A DNA stretch of 23,450 nt from CAIOYC01 sp038327995 (GTDB taxonomy: Bacteria > Pseudomonadota > Alphaproteobacteria > Caulobacterales > Caulobacteraceae), in assembly GCA_038327995.1 (NCBI GenBank), contig JBBQLP010000040.1, positions 1 through 23,450 on the forward strand. The letters are read 5' to 3'. Every line of letters begins with the position of its first letter. Positions within the stretch are counted from its first letter, which is position 1. A program made the translations under genes and the position numbers. Of this stretch, positions 1 to 9,248 are shown one piece after another. The notes below the pieces were generated by a model. That model saw only the letters and a program-made list of their open reading frames with translations. It did not search any database and was not told the DNA's origin.

Positions 1-131
1 CGGCGATGGACAACGCGACCCGCAACGCCGGCGACATGATCGCCAGCCTCACCCTGCAGATGAACCGAGCCCGCCAAGCGCAGATCACCAAGGAGCTGAT
101 CGAGATCATCTCCGGCGCCGAAGCGATCTAG
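1..131 (+). CDS. atpG: F1 ATP synthase gamma subunit, C-terminal end (partial)
   Basis: The window opens inside this gene. The readable frame starts at base 3 and gives 42 residues before TAG at 129-131. They form the conserved C-terminal helix of the gamma subunit: the MDNATRNAGDMI segment, followed by LTLQMNRARQAQIT and ITKELIEIISGA. In the F1 motor this helix is the rotating shaft inside the alpha3-beta3 ring. The next gene, atpD, begins 21 nt downstream on the same strand, the usual atpG-atpD order. The 5' part lies outside the window. The identification is secure from the motif and the neighbour. Confidence 0.95.
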   Translation, partial: AMDNATRNAGDMIASLTLQMNRARQAQITKELIEIISGAEAI

Positions 132-152
132 ACGAGCACGAAGAGAGTCCCC

Positions 153-1714
<1,562 letters not shown>

Positions 1715-1715
<1 letters not shown>

Positions 1716-2299
1716 TGATCCTCATCGGTCTGGCGATTGCGGCTCTTGCCTCGGTCGCCGCGCCGGATTCTTCCGCCCCCGCTATCGAGGAACCTCGCCC
1801 CTACATCTCCGGTTTCTGCGCACCTTTGACGCTGGGCGAGTCCGATCCGGCCGCGCTCAGGCGGGTGTTCAAGGTGTGGGAGGCGAAATCCTCTACCGCA
1901 GCGGCGGCGCAGTCGTTCCAGCCGCAGGACGCGGAAATCGCAGGACAGATGGTGGAGTTCGCCGCCGCCGATGCTCCGCACGCGTTCGTGGATCGGCGGC
2001 GTGGGACCTGTTCGCTGGTCTATCCGGGCACCAAGACACCGGCTGCGGTGCTGGATGAACTGAAGACCCGCCGCCTGCCGATAGGCCCAGAAGGCTCGGC
2101 TCCGACGCCCTGGCGCGCCGTCGTCACCAGCAGGGTTGGCCCACCCGGCCCAATCCGCTATTTCATTCCCGTGGTTGAAACGCGGGGCGTTGGCCTCTGC
2201 ACCACAGTCTTTGAAGACCTTCGCCTGAAAGACAATTCCCCCGCGGTTCTGGTCAGGGTCTCGCCCTGCCGCCTCGACCCCGACGACACGCTAGAATGA
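1715..2299 (+). CDS. Exported protein of unknown function inside the atp operon
   Basis: I do not recognise this 194-residue protein. It starts at a GTG that shares one base with the atpD stop (TAGTG), with GAGG just upstream, so translation is probably coupled to atpD. Residues 1-16 form a short hydrophobic stretch like a signal peptide or N-terminal anchor, followed by a Ser/Ala/Pro-rich linker. Four cysteines, at about 35, 99, 162 and 185, could make two disulfides in the periplasm. The rest is mixed charged and hydrophobic, with no repeat or catalytic motif that I can name. It lies between atpD and atpC, which are normally adjacent, with atpC starting 14 nt after its stop. A role linked to ATP synthase is suggested only by position. 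A signal-like start argues that it is not an F1 subunit. Confidence 0.8.
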
Positions 2300-2313
2300 T
2301 GAGACGCTAGACC

Positions 2314-2580
2314 ATGGCCAAGTTCCTGTTTTCCCTGGTGTCGCCCGAGCGCGAACTGTTCTCCGGCGAGGTCGATCAGGTGGACGCCCCCGGCGCGGAG
2401 GGCGATTTCGGCGTACTGGAAGGCCATGAGCCCTTCATGACTACGCTACGTCCCGGCGCGGTTACGGTGACGAACGGCGCCATAAAGCGCGTCTATGAAA
2501 TTCAGGGTGGTTTCGCCGACATCACGCCCGAAAGCTTCACTCTGCTGGCTGAACAGGCGACCGAAGCGACGGTCCAGTAG
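2314..2580 (+). CDS. atpC: F1 ATP synthase epsilon subunit, short form
   Basis: This subunit joins the gamma shaft to the c-ring and in many bacteria also inhibits ATP hydrolysis. The 88-residue product begins with the usual beta-sandwich: the SPERELFSGEVDQVDAPG strand region, then EGDFGVLEGHEPFMTTLRPG and the IQGGFADITPESFTLLAEQA segment. It stops just after this domain. The two C-terminal helices of longer epsilon subunits (E. coli has about 139 residues) are absent, so the classical epsilon-inhibited state cannot form. ATG follows the preceding stop by 14 nt with little Shine-Dalgarno match. The stop TAG overlaps the GTG of the next gene by one base. Short epsilon is, to my knowledge, seen in related alphaproteobacteria, so this is probably native length and not a truncation. 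Confidence 0.95.
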   Translation: MAKFLFSLVSPERELFSGEVDQVDAPGAEGDFGVLEGHEPFMTTLRPGAVTVTNGAIKRVYEIQGGFADITPESFTLLAEQATEATVQ

Positions 2581-2840
2581 TGACCCTCCTCGACGTTGGC
2601 GGCGTCCTCGGCGTGCTGATGATCCTGCTCGCCTATGCGGGCATCCACTTCGACTGGTTCGATCCCAAGAAGACGTTCGCACTGCTGTTGAACCTGATGG
2701 GCTCGGGCCTGATACTGCTGTCGATGGTAAAGGCGTTCAACCTCCCCGCCTTCATCATGGAGGCGGCATGGGCCGCGATGGCGTTGTTCGGCCTCGTCAA
2801 GCTCTTCTTCGTCAGGCCGCGCGGTCTCAAGCGGCGCTGA
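2580..2840 (+). CDS. Small three-helix membrane protein, CBU_0592-like family
   Basis: The 86-residue product is almost entirely hydrophobic, with three likely membrane helices at about 4-21, 33-50 and 57-77. The first loop carries HFDWFDPKK, and the C-terminus is basic (RPRGLKRR), consistent with a cytoplasmic tail. This pattern matches what I recall of the CBU_0592 family of small inner-membrane proteins, whose function is unknown. The GTG start shares one base with the atpC stop, the same TAGTGA junction used at atpD, so it is probably translated with the atp operon. Its 3' end overlaps by 14 nt the 3' end of the convergent hydrolase gene, and there is no terminator-like hairpin between them. 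Confidence 0.82.
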   Translation: MTLLDVGGVLGVLMILLAYAGIHFDWFDPKKTFALLLNLMGSGLILLSMVKAFNLPAFIMEAAWAAMALFGLVKLFFVRPRGLKRR

Positions 2841-3612
2841 CTTGCGGTTCGGCGAGCCACGAGAGGCAGGCGTCCACCACCTCTTCCCAGCCCGGCTCGC
2901 CGATCAGCCAGTGGCTCATCTCAGCAAAGACGTGCACGCCCGCGCCTAGCCGTTTGGCGGTCTGACGCACGGTCGCAGGCGGGTGGATCAGGTCCTTGCC
3001 CCCCGCAGCCACGAACACCGGCGCCTTTATGGCCGAAGCGTTGACGCTCGTGGTCATGAACGGATCGAGCCACCAGTTCAGAGTCTCGAACAACGCCTTG
3101 CCGCTTTCCGCTGTCATCCGGTCGTAGACCCTGCGGCCAGAGGCCTCGTCCATCCGTCCGAGGCTGTAGAGTTTGGCGACGAACTTGTCCGGCTCCACCG
3201 CCTGCGCCCAGAATGGGCCGAGCGCATAGAGGCCAAAAGCCGACCCCGCCTCCTCCATCGAGCCCCCCTGCACACCCCACGGTGCGGAAGGCGCCAGCAG
3301 AACAAGCGCCGAGACGGGCGCCTTGGCTGCCGCCATTTGCGCCACTAACCCTCCCATGGAGTGGCCGATCAGGATGGGCGGCGTAGGCTCGGCGCGGATC
3401 AGGGCGGCGATGTCGCTGGCGAAATCACTCATAGAGGCGCTGGCGACAGCAGCACGTGATGCGTTGGCGCCGTGTCCGCGCAGGTCGGGGGTCAGCACCC
3501 TGTAGCCTTCCGCCTCGAACGGGATACGGAAATCCTCGAAGGTCCAGCCGCCGCAGAAGGCGCCGTGCACCATGATAATGGTCGGCTTCACGATGCGACG
3601 CAGCCCCGGCAC
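2827..3612 (-). CDS. Alpha/beta-fold hydrolase
   Basis: A 261-residue cytoplasmic alpha/beta hydrolase. Visible parts are the oxyanion segment VHGAF at about 15-19, the nucleophile elbow GHSMGG with Ser85, a likely acid Asp207 in GGKDLIHPP, and the catalytic His234 in EMSHWLIGEPGWEE. The late EPGWE pattern is common among plant-esterase-like and EstC-type hydrolases. The substrate cannot be read from sequence. The GTG start used here follows the rppH stop directly (TAA then GTG), implying coupling. A second GTG at 3591 would give a product seven residues shorter that begins MKPTIIMVHG and is also plausible. The gene is last in a three-gene unit and converges on the small membrane protein gene. 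Confidence 0.87.
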   Translation of the reverse strand: MPGLRRIVKPTIIMVHGAFCGGWTFEDFRIPFEAEGYRVLTPDLRGHGANASRAAVASASMSDFASDIAALIRAEPTPPILIGHSMGGLVAQMAAAKAPVSALVLLAPSAPWGVQGGSMEEAGSAFGLYALGPFWAQAVEPDKFVAKLYSLGRMDEASGRRVYDRMTAESGKALFETLNWWLDPFMTTSVNASAIKAPVFVAAGGKDLIHPPATVRQTAKRLGAGVHVFAEMSHWLIGEPGWEEVVDACLSWLAEPQVSAA

Positions 3613-4137
3613 TTATCGGTCATCACTGAGCTTGTGCGCGAAGCGGGCGAAGGCGTCCACCGCCTTGCAATAGGCTTCGCGTTTAAAGGCGGCGACCACA
3701 TCCGGCGCTTCGCTCAGCGGCGCCCAACGCCAGCGGTCGAACTCGATCTCGTGATGGCCCTCAAGGTCGATTTCGCAGTCTTGCCCTTCGAATCGGTAGG
3801 CGAACCAGACCTGCTTCTGACCTTTGAAGCCCCGTGCCCGCTTCGGATTGGCAATCACTTCGGGCGGAAAATCGTAGGCGATCCAGCCGTGTGTGCGCCC
3901 GAGAAGGGAGACGCTCGACACCCCCGTCTCTTCCAGCAACTCACGGCGGGCGGCGACCTCGAAGTCTTCTCCCGCATCGATCCCGCCTTGCGGAAACTGC
4001 CAGTCGTGCGCACTGCCCGCGTCAGGGCGGTGGCCAATCCAGACCAGCCCTTCGCGATTGAACAGCACAATACCGACATTGGGACGATAGAGGGGGCCGG
4101 GATCACAGCCTTGATCGGTGGAGATTTCTGAGGTCAC
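3613..4137 (-). CDS. rppH: RNA pyrophosphohydrolase (Nudix)
   Basis: This enzyme removes pyrophosphate from the 5' end of mRNAs and so opens them to RNase E decay. The 174-residue product has YRPNVGIVLFNREGLVWIGHR near the start, then WQFPQGGIDAGED, and a complete Nudix box at 51-73 (GX5EX7REUXEEXGU) with the metal-binding REXXEE glutamates. GQKQVWFAYRF and FDRWRW in the second half are typical of the RppH/NudH branch. The GTG start lies 3 nt after the stop of the deacetylase gene, and no better start keeps the fold. It is about 13 residues longer at the N-terminus than the usual start. Pairing with a divergent polysaccharide deacetylase is common in alphaproteobacteria. Confidence 0.93.
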   Translation of the reverse strand: MTSEISTDQGCDPGPLYRPNVGIVLFNREGLVWIGHRPDAGSAHDWQFPQGGIDAGEDFEVAARRELLEETGVSSVSLLGRTHGWIAYDFPPEVIANPKRARGFKGQKQVWFAYRFEGQDCEIDLEGHHEIEFDRWRWAPLSEAPDVVAAFKREAYCKAVDAFARFAHKLSDDR

Positions 4138-4140
4138 GTC

Positions 4141-5361
4141 CTATTTGCGCATGACCGCCGAGGCTGGGGCAAGCTGGAAACCGCGCGCGGTGATGGCGTT
4201 GGCCCATCGCGTCACCTGCTCGACCGTTACCGGATAGGCGAAACCGGTCCCCAGCGCCTGACCCTTTTGCAGTGCCTTGGCCTCAAGACCCCGCAGCGCC
4301 GCGTCGATGGCGTCGGTAGAGAGCTGCTCGTCCACGATCGCATCCGCCGAGCCGCGCGGAACCGTCCCATGGGCGCGCGCGCTGGCTGAGCCGTCGTCGA
4401 GGAAGCCCAGGCCTCGCCCCTTCAACGCATTGGCGAAATTGTTCGTTGCGGGATCAGAGGTGACAAAGCGTCCGCCGAGATAGTTTGTCACTGCGAAATA
4501 GCCGGTGGTGCGCGCCAGAAGCCACTCCAGCCGCTTGATCGTTTCCGCGGGTTGAGCGCCAGTCATCAGGGTGTAGGGGCCTGGATCGTTCGAGGGATAG
4601 TCCAGCGGCTCCATGGGGATTTCCAGGATCACCTCGTGGCCACCTGCGCGGGCGAGATTGATCCATCCCTGCAATCCATCGGCATAGGGCACGAAGGAGA
4701 GGGTGACTTCGGGCGGCAGCTTTTCGATGGCGGTGCGGGTAGCGGCTCCGTTCAGGCCCAGTCCACCAACTACAAGGGCGATCTTCGGCTTCCCGTTGCT
4801 CTGGAACGGGCGGGCGTAGGCGGTGAAGGGCGTGCGGCCGTCCTTGGCGATGATGGGCAGGAGCCCGCCGGGTCCAGGCGCCGTCAGGCCCGCCGCCGGA
4901 GCGGGAGAAAGGGGAATGGGCTTGGGCCGGGCGATTTGGGCGGGCGCGGCGGGACCGCCGCCGCCGAAAGAGCCCCCTTGCGGTAGGGTGATAACCGCTT
5001 GGCCGCCACTCGCGTTCACCCCGGCGAACTGTTGCATCAGGGGATCGGACGGCGCTCCCGCCATGCCCACGTCCTGCCCGAGGGGTAGAGTTCCGAGGGT
5101 TGGCGGAGCGTTCGGATCGAGCGTGGGGTGCAGGGCGCCAGTGATGACCGTGCCGGTCTTAGGTGTTTCCAGCGACATGGTGACGGTCGGTGCGCCCGCG
5201 TGCGGGTTTGCGGTGGCCAGGACGATCAGGCCGACCGCGCCTAGCAACAGCAACGCCGCGCCTACGGGTGGAACCCACGGCTTGCTCAAGGCCTCGGGCA
5301 AGCGGAAGCCTCCCGGCGAACTCGGCATCGGCATGGCTGGAACAGGACGACGGGCGAACAT
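4141..5361 (-). CDS. Divergent polysaccharide deacetylase family protein
   Basis: A 406-residue envelope protein when started at ATG 5361. A TTG at 5400 would add 13 residues, and no site has a clear Shine-Dalgarno sequence. A single hydrophobic helix (VGAALLLLGAVGLIVLATA) sits about 33-51 residues from this start, followed by a long Pro/Gly/Ala linker, so the catalytic-type domain should be periplasmic. That domain carries the family landmarks: VVGGLGLN, LPPEVTLSFVPYA, GHEVILEIPMEPLDYP, DPGPYTL, TNYLGGRF and GLGFLDDGS. The position usually held by an Asp pair is VGGLG here, and the NHxGS-like segment reads NYLGG, so hydrolytic activity is uncertain. The gene heads the unit with rppH and the hydrolase. 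Confidence 0.9.
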   Translation of the reverse strand: MFARRPVPAMPMPSSPGGFRLPEALSKPWVPPVGAALLLLGAVGLIVLATANPHAGAPTVTMSLETPKTGTVITGALHPTLDPNAPPTLGTLPLGQDVGMAGAPSDPLMQQFAGVNASGGQAVITLPQGGSFGGGGPAAPAQIARPKPIPLSPAPAAGLTAPGPGGLLPIIAKDGRTPFTAYARPFQSNGKPKIALVVGGLGLNGAATRTAIEKLPPEVTLSFVPYADGLQGWINLARAGGHEVILEIPMEPLDYPSNDPGPYTLMTGAQPAETIKRLEWLLARTTGYFAVTNYLGGRFVTSDPATNNFANALKGRGLGFLDDGSASARAHGTVPRGSADAIVDEQLSTDAIDAALRGLEAKALQKGQALGTGFAYPVTVEQVTRWANAITARGFQLAPASAVMRK

Positions 5362-5485
5362 GAAGGGCGGGCCTGACGCGGAACGGAACTCGATCCGCAA
5401 TCTGGCTGATCGTGGTTAAGAACCGGAAAACGGCGGCCTCGGGGAAGAGGAAGAATTAGAGGCGGTTTGAACTTGTCTGGCGAAA

Positions 5486-5500
5486 GTTCCTGTTTCGTTT
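5486..5500 (+). promoter_or_regulatory. Possible LexA (SOS) box upstream of the helicase
   Basis: The sequence reads GTTC, seven bases, then GTTT. The alphaproteobacterial LexA operator is GTTC-N7-GTTC, so this is one mismatch away. It ends 27 nt before the helicase ATG. E. coli dinG is an SOS gene, which makes the site plausible, but a single near-match can occur by chance. Confidence 0.3.
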
Positions 5501-5527
5501 CCCAGCGCGCCTCGCTAGGCTCGGACG

Positions 5528-8395
5528 ATGAGCGAGCATCCTTCAACGCCGTTGAAACTGAGCCACGAAGGGGGTGAGGCGGCGAAGCTGACCCTGCCAC
5601 CCGCCCTCGCCGTGCTTCCTGGTCAGGCTGCCGCAACAGCGGACACCGAGGGCGCACGCGCGCTGAAACCAAGCACGGCCCGACTGATGATCCAGACCGG
5701 CCCAGTGCTTCTGGCCCACGCCAGCCTCTCGGCCCGGCGGCTGGGTATGAACCCGCCCGCCCGCTCGCGCGACATTCTGGATGTGCTGGAGCTTTTCGCC
5801 TTCGTGCGGCCCGCCCGGTCTTGCGCGCCCTCCGCCGCCGGGTTGGCGCAAGCTCTGGGATTGGCAGAACCCAAGGGCGTGATCGCACAGGCGGACGCGC
5901 TGAGGACCACAACGCAGACCCTGCTGGGCGAGCTTGCTGCGACGCCATGGCCTAGCCGCGAGGAGGCGTTGGCCTTGGCGGAGACCCTATCCCGCGCGGG
6001 GTGGGCGTGGGGCGCGCTCACGCTTCAGGCCCTTAGAAGCGCGCCGATCGGGCGGGTGTGGCGGGGCTCCGGCGTCGATGTCTGGACCCGCCTTTCCGAG
6101 TGGGAGGACGCGGGTCCTGCGGGCGAACCTGGCTCAAGGCCCATCACCCCCGAGGCGGCTCAGGCCAAGCTGGCGGAGCTTCTGGCCCGTGTCGGTCTTG
6201 ACGAGGCGCGTCCCGCCCAGTCCACCTTCGCCGCCGAGGTCGCCTTCACCTTCCAGCCGCGCGAACGGGAAGGCTCGCCGCGCCTGATGCTGGCGGAGGC
6301 AGGAACCGGCATCGGCAAGACCATGGGGTATCTGGCGCCCGCTGCACTCTGGGCCGAGGCTAACGGTCCGGCGGTCTGGGTCTCCACCTATACCCGTGCC
6401 CTGCAGCGCCAGATCGAGCGGGAAAGCCACGCCGTCTTCCCCGATCCGGCCGTCCGCGCGAAAAAGGCGGTGGTGCGGAAGGGGCGCGAGAATTACCTCT
6501 GCCTGCTCAATCTGCAGGACGTAGTGCAGAACGCCATGATGGGCGGCGGGGACCTGATCGGCGCGGTGCTGGCGGCGCGGTGGGCGCGGGCGACGCGGGA
6601 CGGCGACATGACTGGTGGCGACTTCCCCGCCTGGCTCCCCAGTCTGTTCGCGGTTGGTGGGGCCGCGCAGGCCGGGCCTAACGTGCTGGTGGATCGACGG
6701 GGCGAGTGCGTGCACGCGGGCTGCGCCCACTATCGCACCTGTTTTGTCGAGAAGGCGATCCGCGCCTCGCGCAAGGCCGACCTCGTCATCGCCAACCACG
6801 CGCTGGTGCTGACCCAGGCGGCGTTTGATGGCGCGCGGGCGGCGCGCGGCAAGCCTGCCGACGTGGAAGCCGCCAGCCTGAAGCGCATTGTTTTCGACGA
6901 AGGCCACCATCTATTCGACGCCGCCGATAGCGCCTTTTCGGCCGCCCTGTCGGGGCAAGAAGCGGCGGAACTGCGTCGCTGGGTCCGGGGCCCGGAGGGG
7001 CGGCGGCGGGGCCGGGGGCTGGACCAGCGCCTCGGCGATCTTCTGCCCGACAACGAGGTCGCCTTCGCCGCGCTCGGCGACGCTATCCGCGCCGCGTCGC
7101 AGTTGCCGGGGGAGGGCTGGTCGGCCCGCATCGCCCCGCCAGTATGGGATGGCGCGGACCCGGAGGACGAGCTTTGGGACCCGCCGGTCAGCCGCGCGCA
7201 TGGACCGGTGGAAACCTTCCTCGCCGCCATTCTCGAACAACTGACGGCCCGTGCCGACCAGAAGTCCGAGGGTATGGAATGCACCGCCAGGCCCGCCATC
7301 GACGCGGTAAAGGAAGCCGCCCTCGGCGCCGCCCGGGCGTTGCAGGCGCTCGAGACGCCGCTGCTCGCCTTGTCGAAGGCGCTTGAAGCGATGCTGGACG
7401 AGGAGGCTGGCGATCTCGTCACCGTCGACCGGGCGCGGATCGAGGGCGCGCTTCGGGGCCTTGACCGGCGCGCCCGAATGCAGCTTCCGGCGTGGCGGCA
7501 GATGCTCCAAGCGCTTCAAGACGAGGCCGACGATCCCAAGTTCGTCGACTGGTTCGAGACGGTGAACGCCTTCAGGCGGGTGGCCGACGCCGCCTTTCGC
7601 CGCCACTGGATCGATCCCACCGAGCCTTTGGAAGCCGTGGTTCTTCGCCCTGCCCACGGGGTGCTGGTTACGTCCGCCACTCTGGCCGACATGGCGCACG
7701 AGGCGCCCTTCGCGCTGGCTGAAATGCGAACGGGCGCGGCGCGGCTGGAAGATTTGCCCAAGACCCTGCGGCTGACCTCGCCGTTCGATTACGCCGCCAA
7801 CGCCCGCGCCATCGTCGTCACCGATGTCGGCAAGGACGACCCACGACAGGTCGCCGCCGCAATGCGCGAACTGTTCATCGCTTCGGGGGGCGGCGCGCTT
7901 GGCCTGTTCACCGCCATAAAGCGCTTGCGCATCGTCTACGACCGGATGGCTCAGCCCTTGGCCGACAAGGGCCTGCCGCTTTACGCCCAGCACGTTGACC
8001 CGCTGGAGATCGGAGCCCTGGTGGACATCTTTCGGGCGGAAGAAGACGCCTGCCTCCTTGGCACTGACGCCGTGAGAGACGGCGTGGATGTGCCGGGACG
8101 TTCGCTGCGTTTGCTGGTCTTCGACCGTATCCCTTGGCCCCGGCCTGACATCCTGCACAAGTCGCGGCGCGAGCGTTTCGGCGGCAGGAGCTATGATGAC
8201 AGTCTGGCCCGTGCGCGAATCGCCCAGGCCTTCGGGCGGCTGGTGCGGCGGGCGGACGACCGTGGGGTCTTCGTCATGCTGGACGCGGCGGCGCCGACGC
8301 GGTTGTTCACCAGTCTTCCCGAGGGCGTGGAAATTCAGCGCATGGGCCTTGTGGACGCCATCGAGGCGGTGGGCAGCTTTCTTTCGCGCGCCTGA
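5528..8395 (+). CDS. DinG/XPD-type ATP-dependent DNA helicase with Fe-S cluster
   Basis: A 955-residue superfamily 2 helicase. The Walker A AGTGIGKT is at 258-265 (Lys264). Four cysteines, 325, 394, 399 and 405, show the C-X4-C-X5-C spacing of the DinG iron-sulfur domain. The Walker B box is DEGHH at 457-461, followed by LVTSATLA, GVDVPGRSLRLLVFDRIPWPRPD, and motif VI QAFGRLVRR from residue 900. Such enzymes unwind DNA 5' to 3' and resolve R-loops or G-quadruplexes. Roughly residues 50-140 resemble the last part of a DnaQ-like exonuclease: LLAHASLSARRLG, DILDVLELFAF and AGLAQALGL. The first exonuclease motif is missing, so this is probably a non-catalytic remnant. The gene leads a four-gene unit. 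Its ATG has only a weak ribosome binding site. Confidence 0.93.
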   Translation: MSEHPSTPLKLSHEGGEAAKLTLPPALAVLPGQAAATADTEGARALKPSTARLMIQTGPVLLAHASLSARRLGMNPPARSRDILDVLELFAFVRPARSCAPSAAGLAQALGLAEPKGVIAQADALRTTTQTLLGELAATPWPSREEALALAETLSRAGWAWGALTLQALRSAPIGRVWRGSGVDVWTRLSEWEDAGPAGEPGSRPITPEAAQAKLAELLARVGLDEARPAQSTFAAEVAFTFQPREREGSPRLMLAEAGTGIGKTMGYLAPAALWAEANGPAVWVSTYTRALQRQIERESHAVFPDPAVRAKKAVVRKGRENYLCLLNLQDVVQNAMMGGGDLIGAVLAARWARATRDGDMTGGDFPAWLPSLFAVGGAAQAGPNVLVDRRGECVHAGCAHYRTCFVEKAIRASRKADLVIANHALVLTQAAFDGARAARGKPADVEAASLKRIVFDEGHHLFDAADSAFSAALSGQEAAELRRWVRGPEGRRRGRGLDQRLGDLLPDNEVAFAALGDAIRAASQLPGEGWSARIAPPVWDGADPEDELWDPPVSRAHGPVETFLAAILEQLTARADQKSEGMECTARPAIDAVKEAALGAARALQALETPLLALSKALEAMLDEEAGDLVTVDRARIEGALRGLDRRARMQLPAWRQMLQALQDEADDPKFVDWFETVNAFRRVADAAFRRHWIDPTEPLEAVVLRPAHGVLVTSATLADMAHEAPFALAEMRTGAARLEDLPKTLRLTSPFDYAANARAIVVTDVGKDDPRQVAAAMRELFIASGGGALGLFTAIKRLRIVYDRMAQPLADKGLPLYAQHVDPLEIGALVDIFRAEEDACLLGTDAVRDGVDVPGRSLRLLVFDRIPWPRPDILHKSRRERFGGRSYDDSLARARIAQAFGRLVRRADDRGVFVMLDAAAPTRLFTSLPEGVEIQRMGLVDAIEAVGSFLSRA

Positions 8396-8412
8396 CGGGG
8401 CAAAGGGAGAGC

Positions 8413-8907
8413 ATGGAGCACCTTATCCTGTTTCGCCACAGCAAGGCCGAGAACCGAGCCGCATCCGGCGACGATTTCGACCGCGACCTCACCCCGCGCG
8501 GCAGGGAAGAGGCGCGCCAGACCGGCGAGGCGCTGGCCGCCGCCGGGCTGGTCCCTGAGCTTGTTATCCTCTCCGCATCGGCGCGCACGGTAGCGACCTG
8601 GGAGGCGGCGCGGGTGGTGTGGCCGGGGGCGCGGGCCGACGTCCGCGCAAACCTCTACAACGCAGACGCGCAGGCGCTGTTGGACGCAGCGCGCTCGCCC
8701 CTCGCGCGAACGGTGGCGGTGATCGCCCACAATCCGGGGATTCAGGTGTTGGCCATGGCCCTGTTTGGCCGGGCGCGCGCGCGGGACCTGGAGGCGCGCG
8801 CGAGAGAAGGCTTCGTCACCTCCGGCGCCGCGGCGTTCGCCTTCGAGGGTGACGCCGTGAGGGCGCTCGGCCTGTTTTCACCCAAAGGTCAGGACGGCGG
8901 CGAATGA
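8413..8907 (+). CDS. SixA-like phosphohistidine phosphatase
   Basis: A 164-residue member of the histidine phosphatase (phosphoglycerate-mutase-like) superfamily. The RHSKA motif at 8-12 provides the phosphorylated His9. Arg58 in SASARTVAT and His106 in AHNPGI complete the usual active site. Small cytoplasmic proteins of this size resemble SixA, which removes phosphate from histidine on signalling proteins such as HPt domains. The real substrate here is unknown. ATG 8413 follows AGGGAG at good distance and lies 17 nt after the helicase stop. The stop overlaps the next start by 4 nt (ATGA). Near 8769-8805 the gene holds alternating CG runs that encode repeated Arg-Ala. Confidence 0.87.
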   Translation: MEHLILFRHSKAENRAASGDDFDRDLTPRGREEARQTGEALAAAGLVPELVILSASARTVATWEAARVVWPGARADVRANLYNADAQALLDAARSPLARTVAVIAHNPGIQVLAMALFGRARARDLEARAREGFVTSGAAAFAFEGDAVRALGLFSPKGQDGGE

Positions 8908-9248
8908 CGCGCATCTACAAGATCATCACCCGCGCGGCGTGGCTCGCCGCCAAGGTCTCGGGGTTTTTCACCGGTTCGGCCAAGGACGTTGAGGACGGGT
9001 TCATCCACCTCTCGACGGAGGCGCAGGCAGGCGAGACCGCGCGGCTACATTTCCACGGCCAGACGGACCTCGTGCTTCTAGAACTGGAAGCGGAGGGTTT
9101 CGGAGCCGATCTAAAGTGGGAGCCTTCGCGGGGCGGTCAGCTTTTCCCGCATCTGTTCGTCACCTTGCCCGCCGCGTTGGTGAAGGCCGTTCATGAACTG
9201 CCGCTCGGGCCGGACGGCGTCCCGCTGGTCCCCTCGCTCAAGCCATGA
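8904..9248 (+). CDS. DUF952 family protein
   Basis: A 114-residue cytoplasmic protein with the DUF952 landmarks: an IYKIITRAAW opening, EDGFIHLSTEAQ at about 30-41, LVLLELEAEGFGADLKWEPSRGGQLFPHLF in the middle, and a Pro-rich end. The biochemical function of the family is not established to my knowledge. It overlaps the phosphatase gene by 4 nt and pyrD by 4 nt (ATGA at both ends), so all three are probably translated together. Adjacency of a DUF952 gene to pyrD is common in alphaproteobacteria, but the reason is unknown. Confidence 0.88.
   Translation: MTRIYKIITRAAWLAAKVSGFFTGSAKDVEDGFIHLSTEAQAGETARLHFHGQTDLVLLELEAEGFGADLKWEPSRGGQLFPHLFVTLPAALVKAVHELPLGPDGVPLVPSLKP

Noticed and set aside
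4823..5419. Open frame of 198 codons on the plus strand opposite the deacetylase gene
   Set aside because: Low-complexity antisense of the Pro/Gly linker; no ribosome binding site or recognisable domain.
6911..8158. Long open frame of 415 codons on the minus strand inside the helicase gene
   Set aside because: A shadow frame caused by high GC; no family motifs, while the plus frame carries all helicase motifs.
8769..8805. Alternating CG tracts as Z-DNA or a regulatory repeat
   Set aside because: They encode in-frame Arg-Ala repeats in the phosphatase and are explained by GC-rich codon use.
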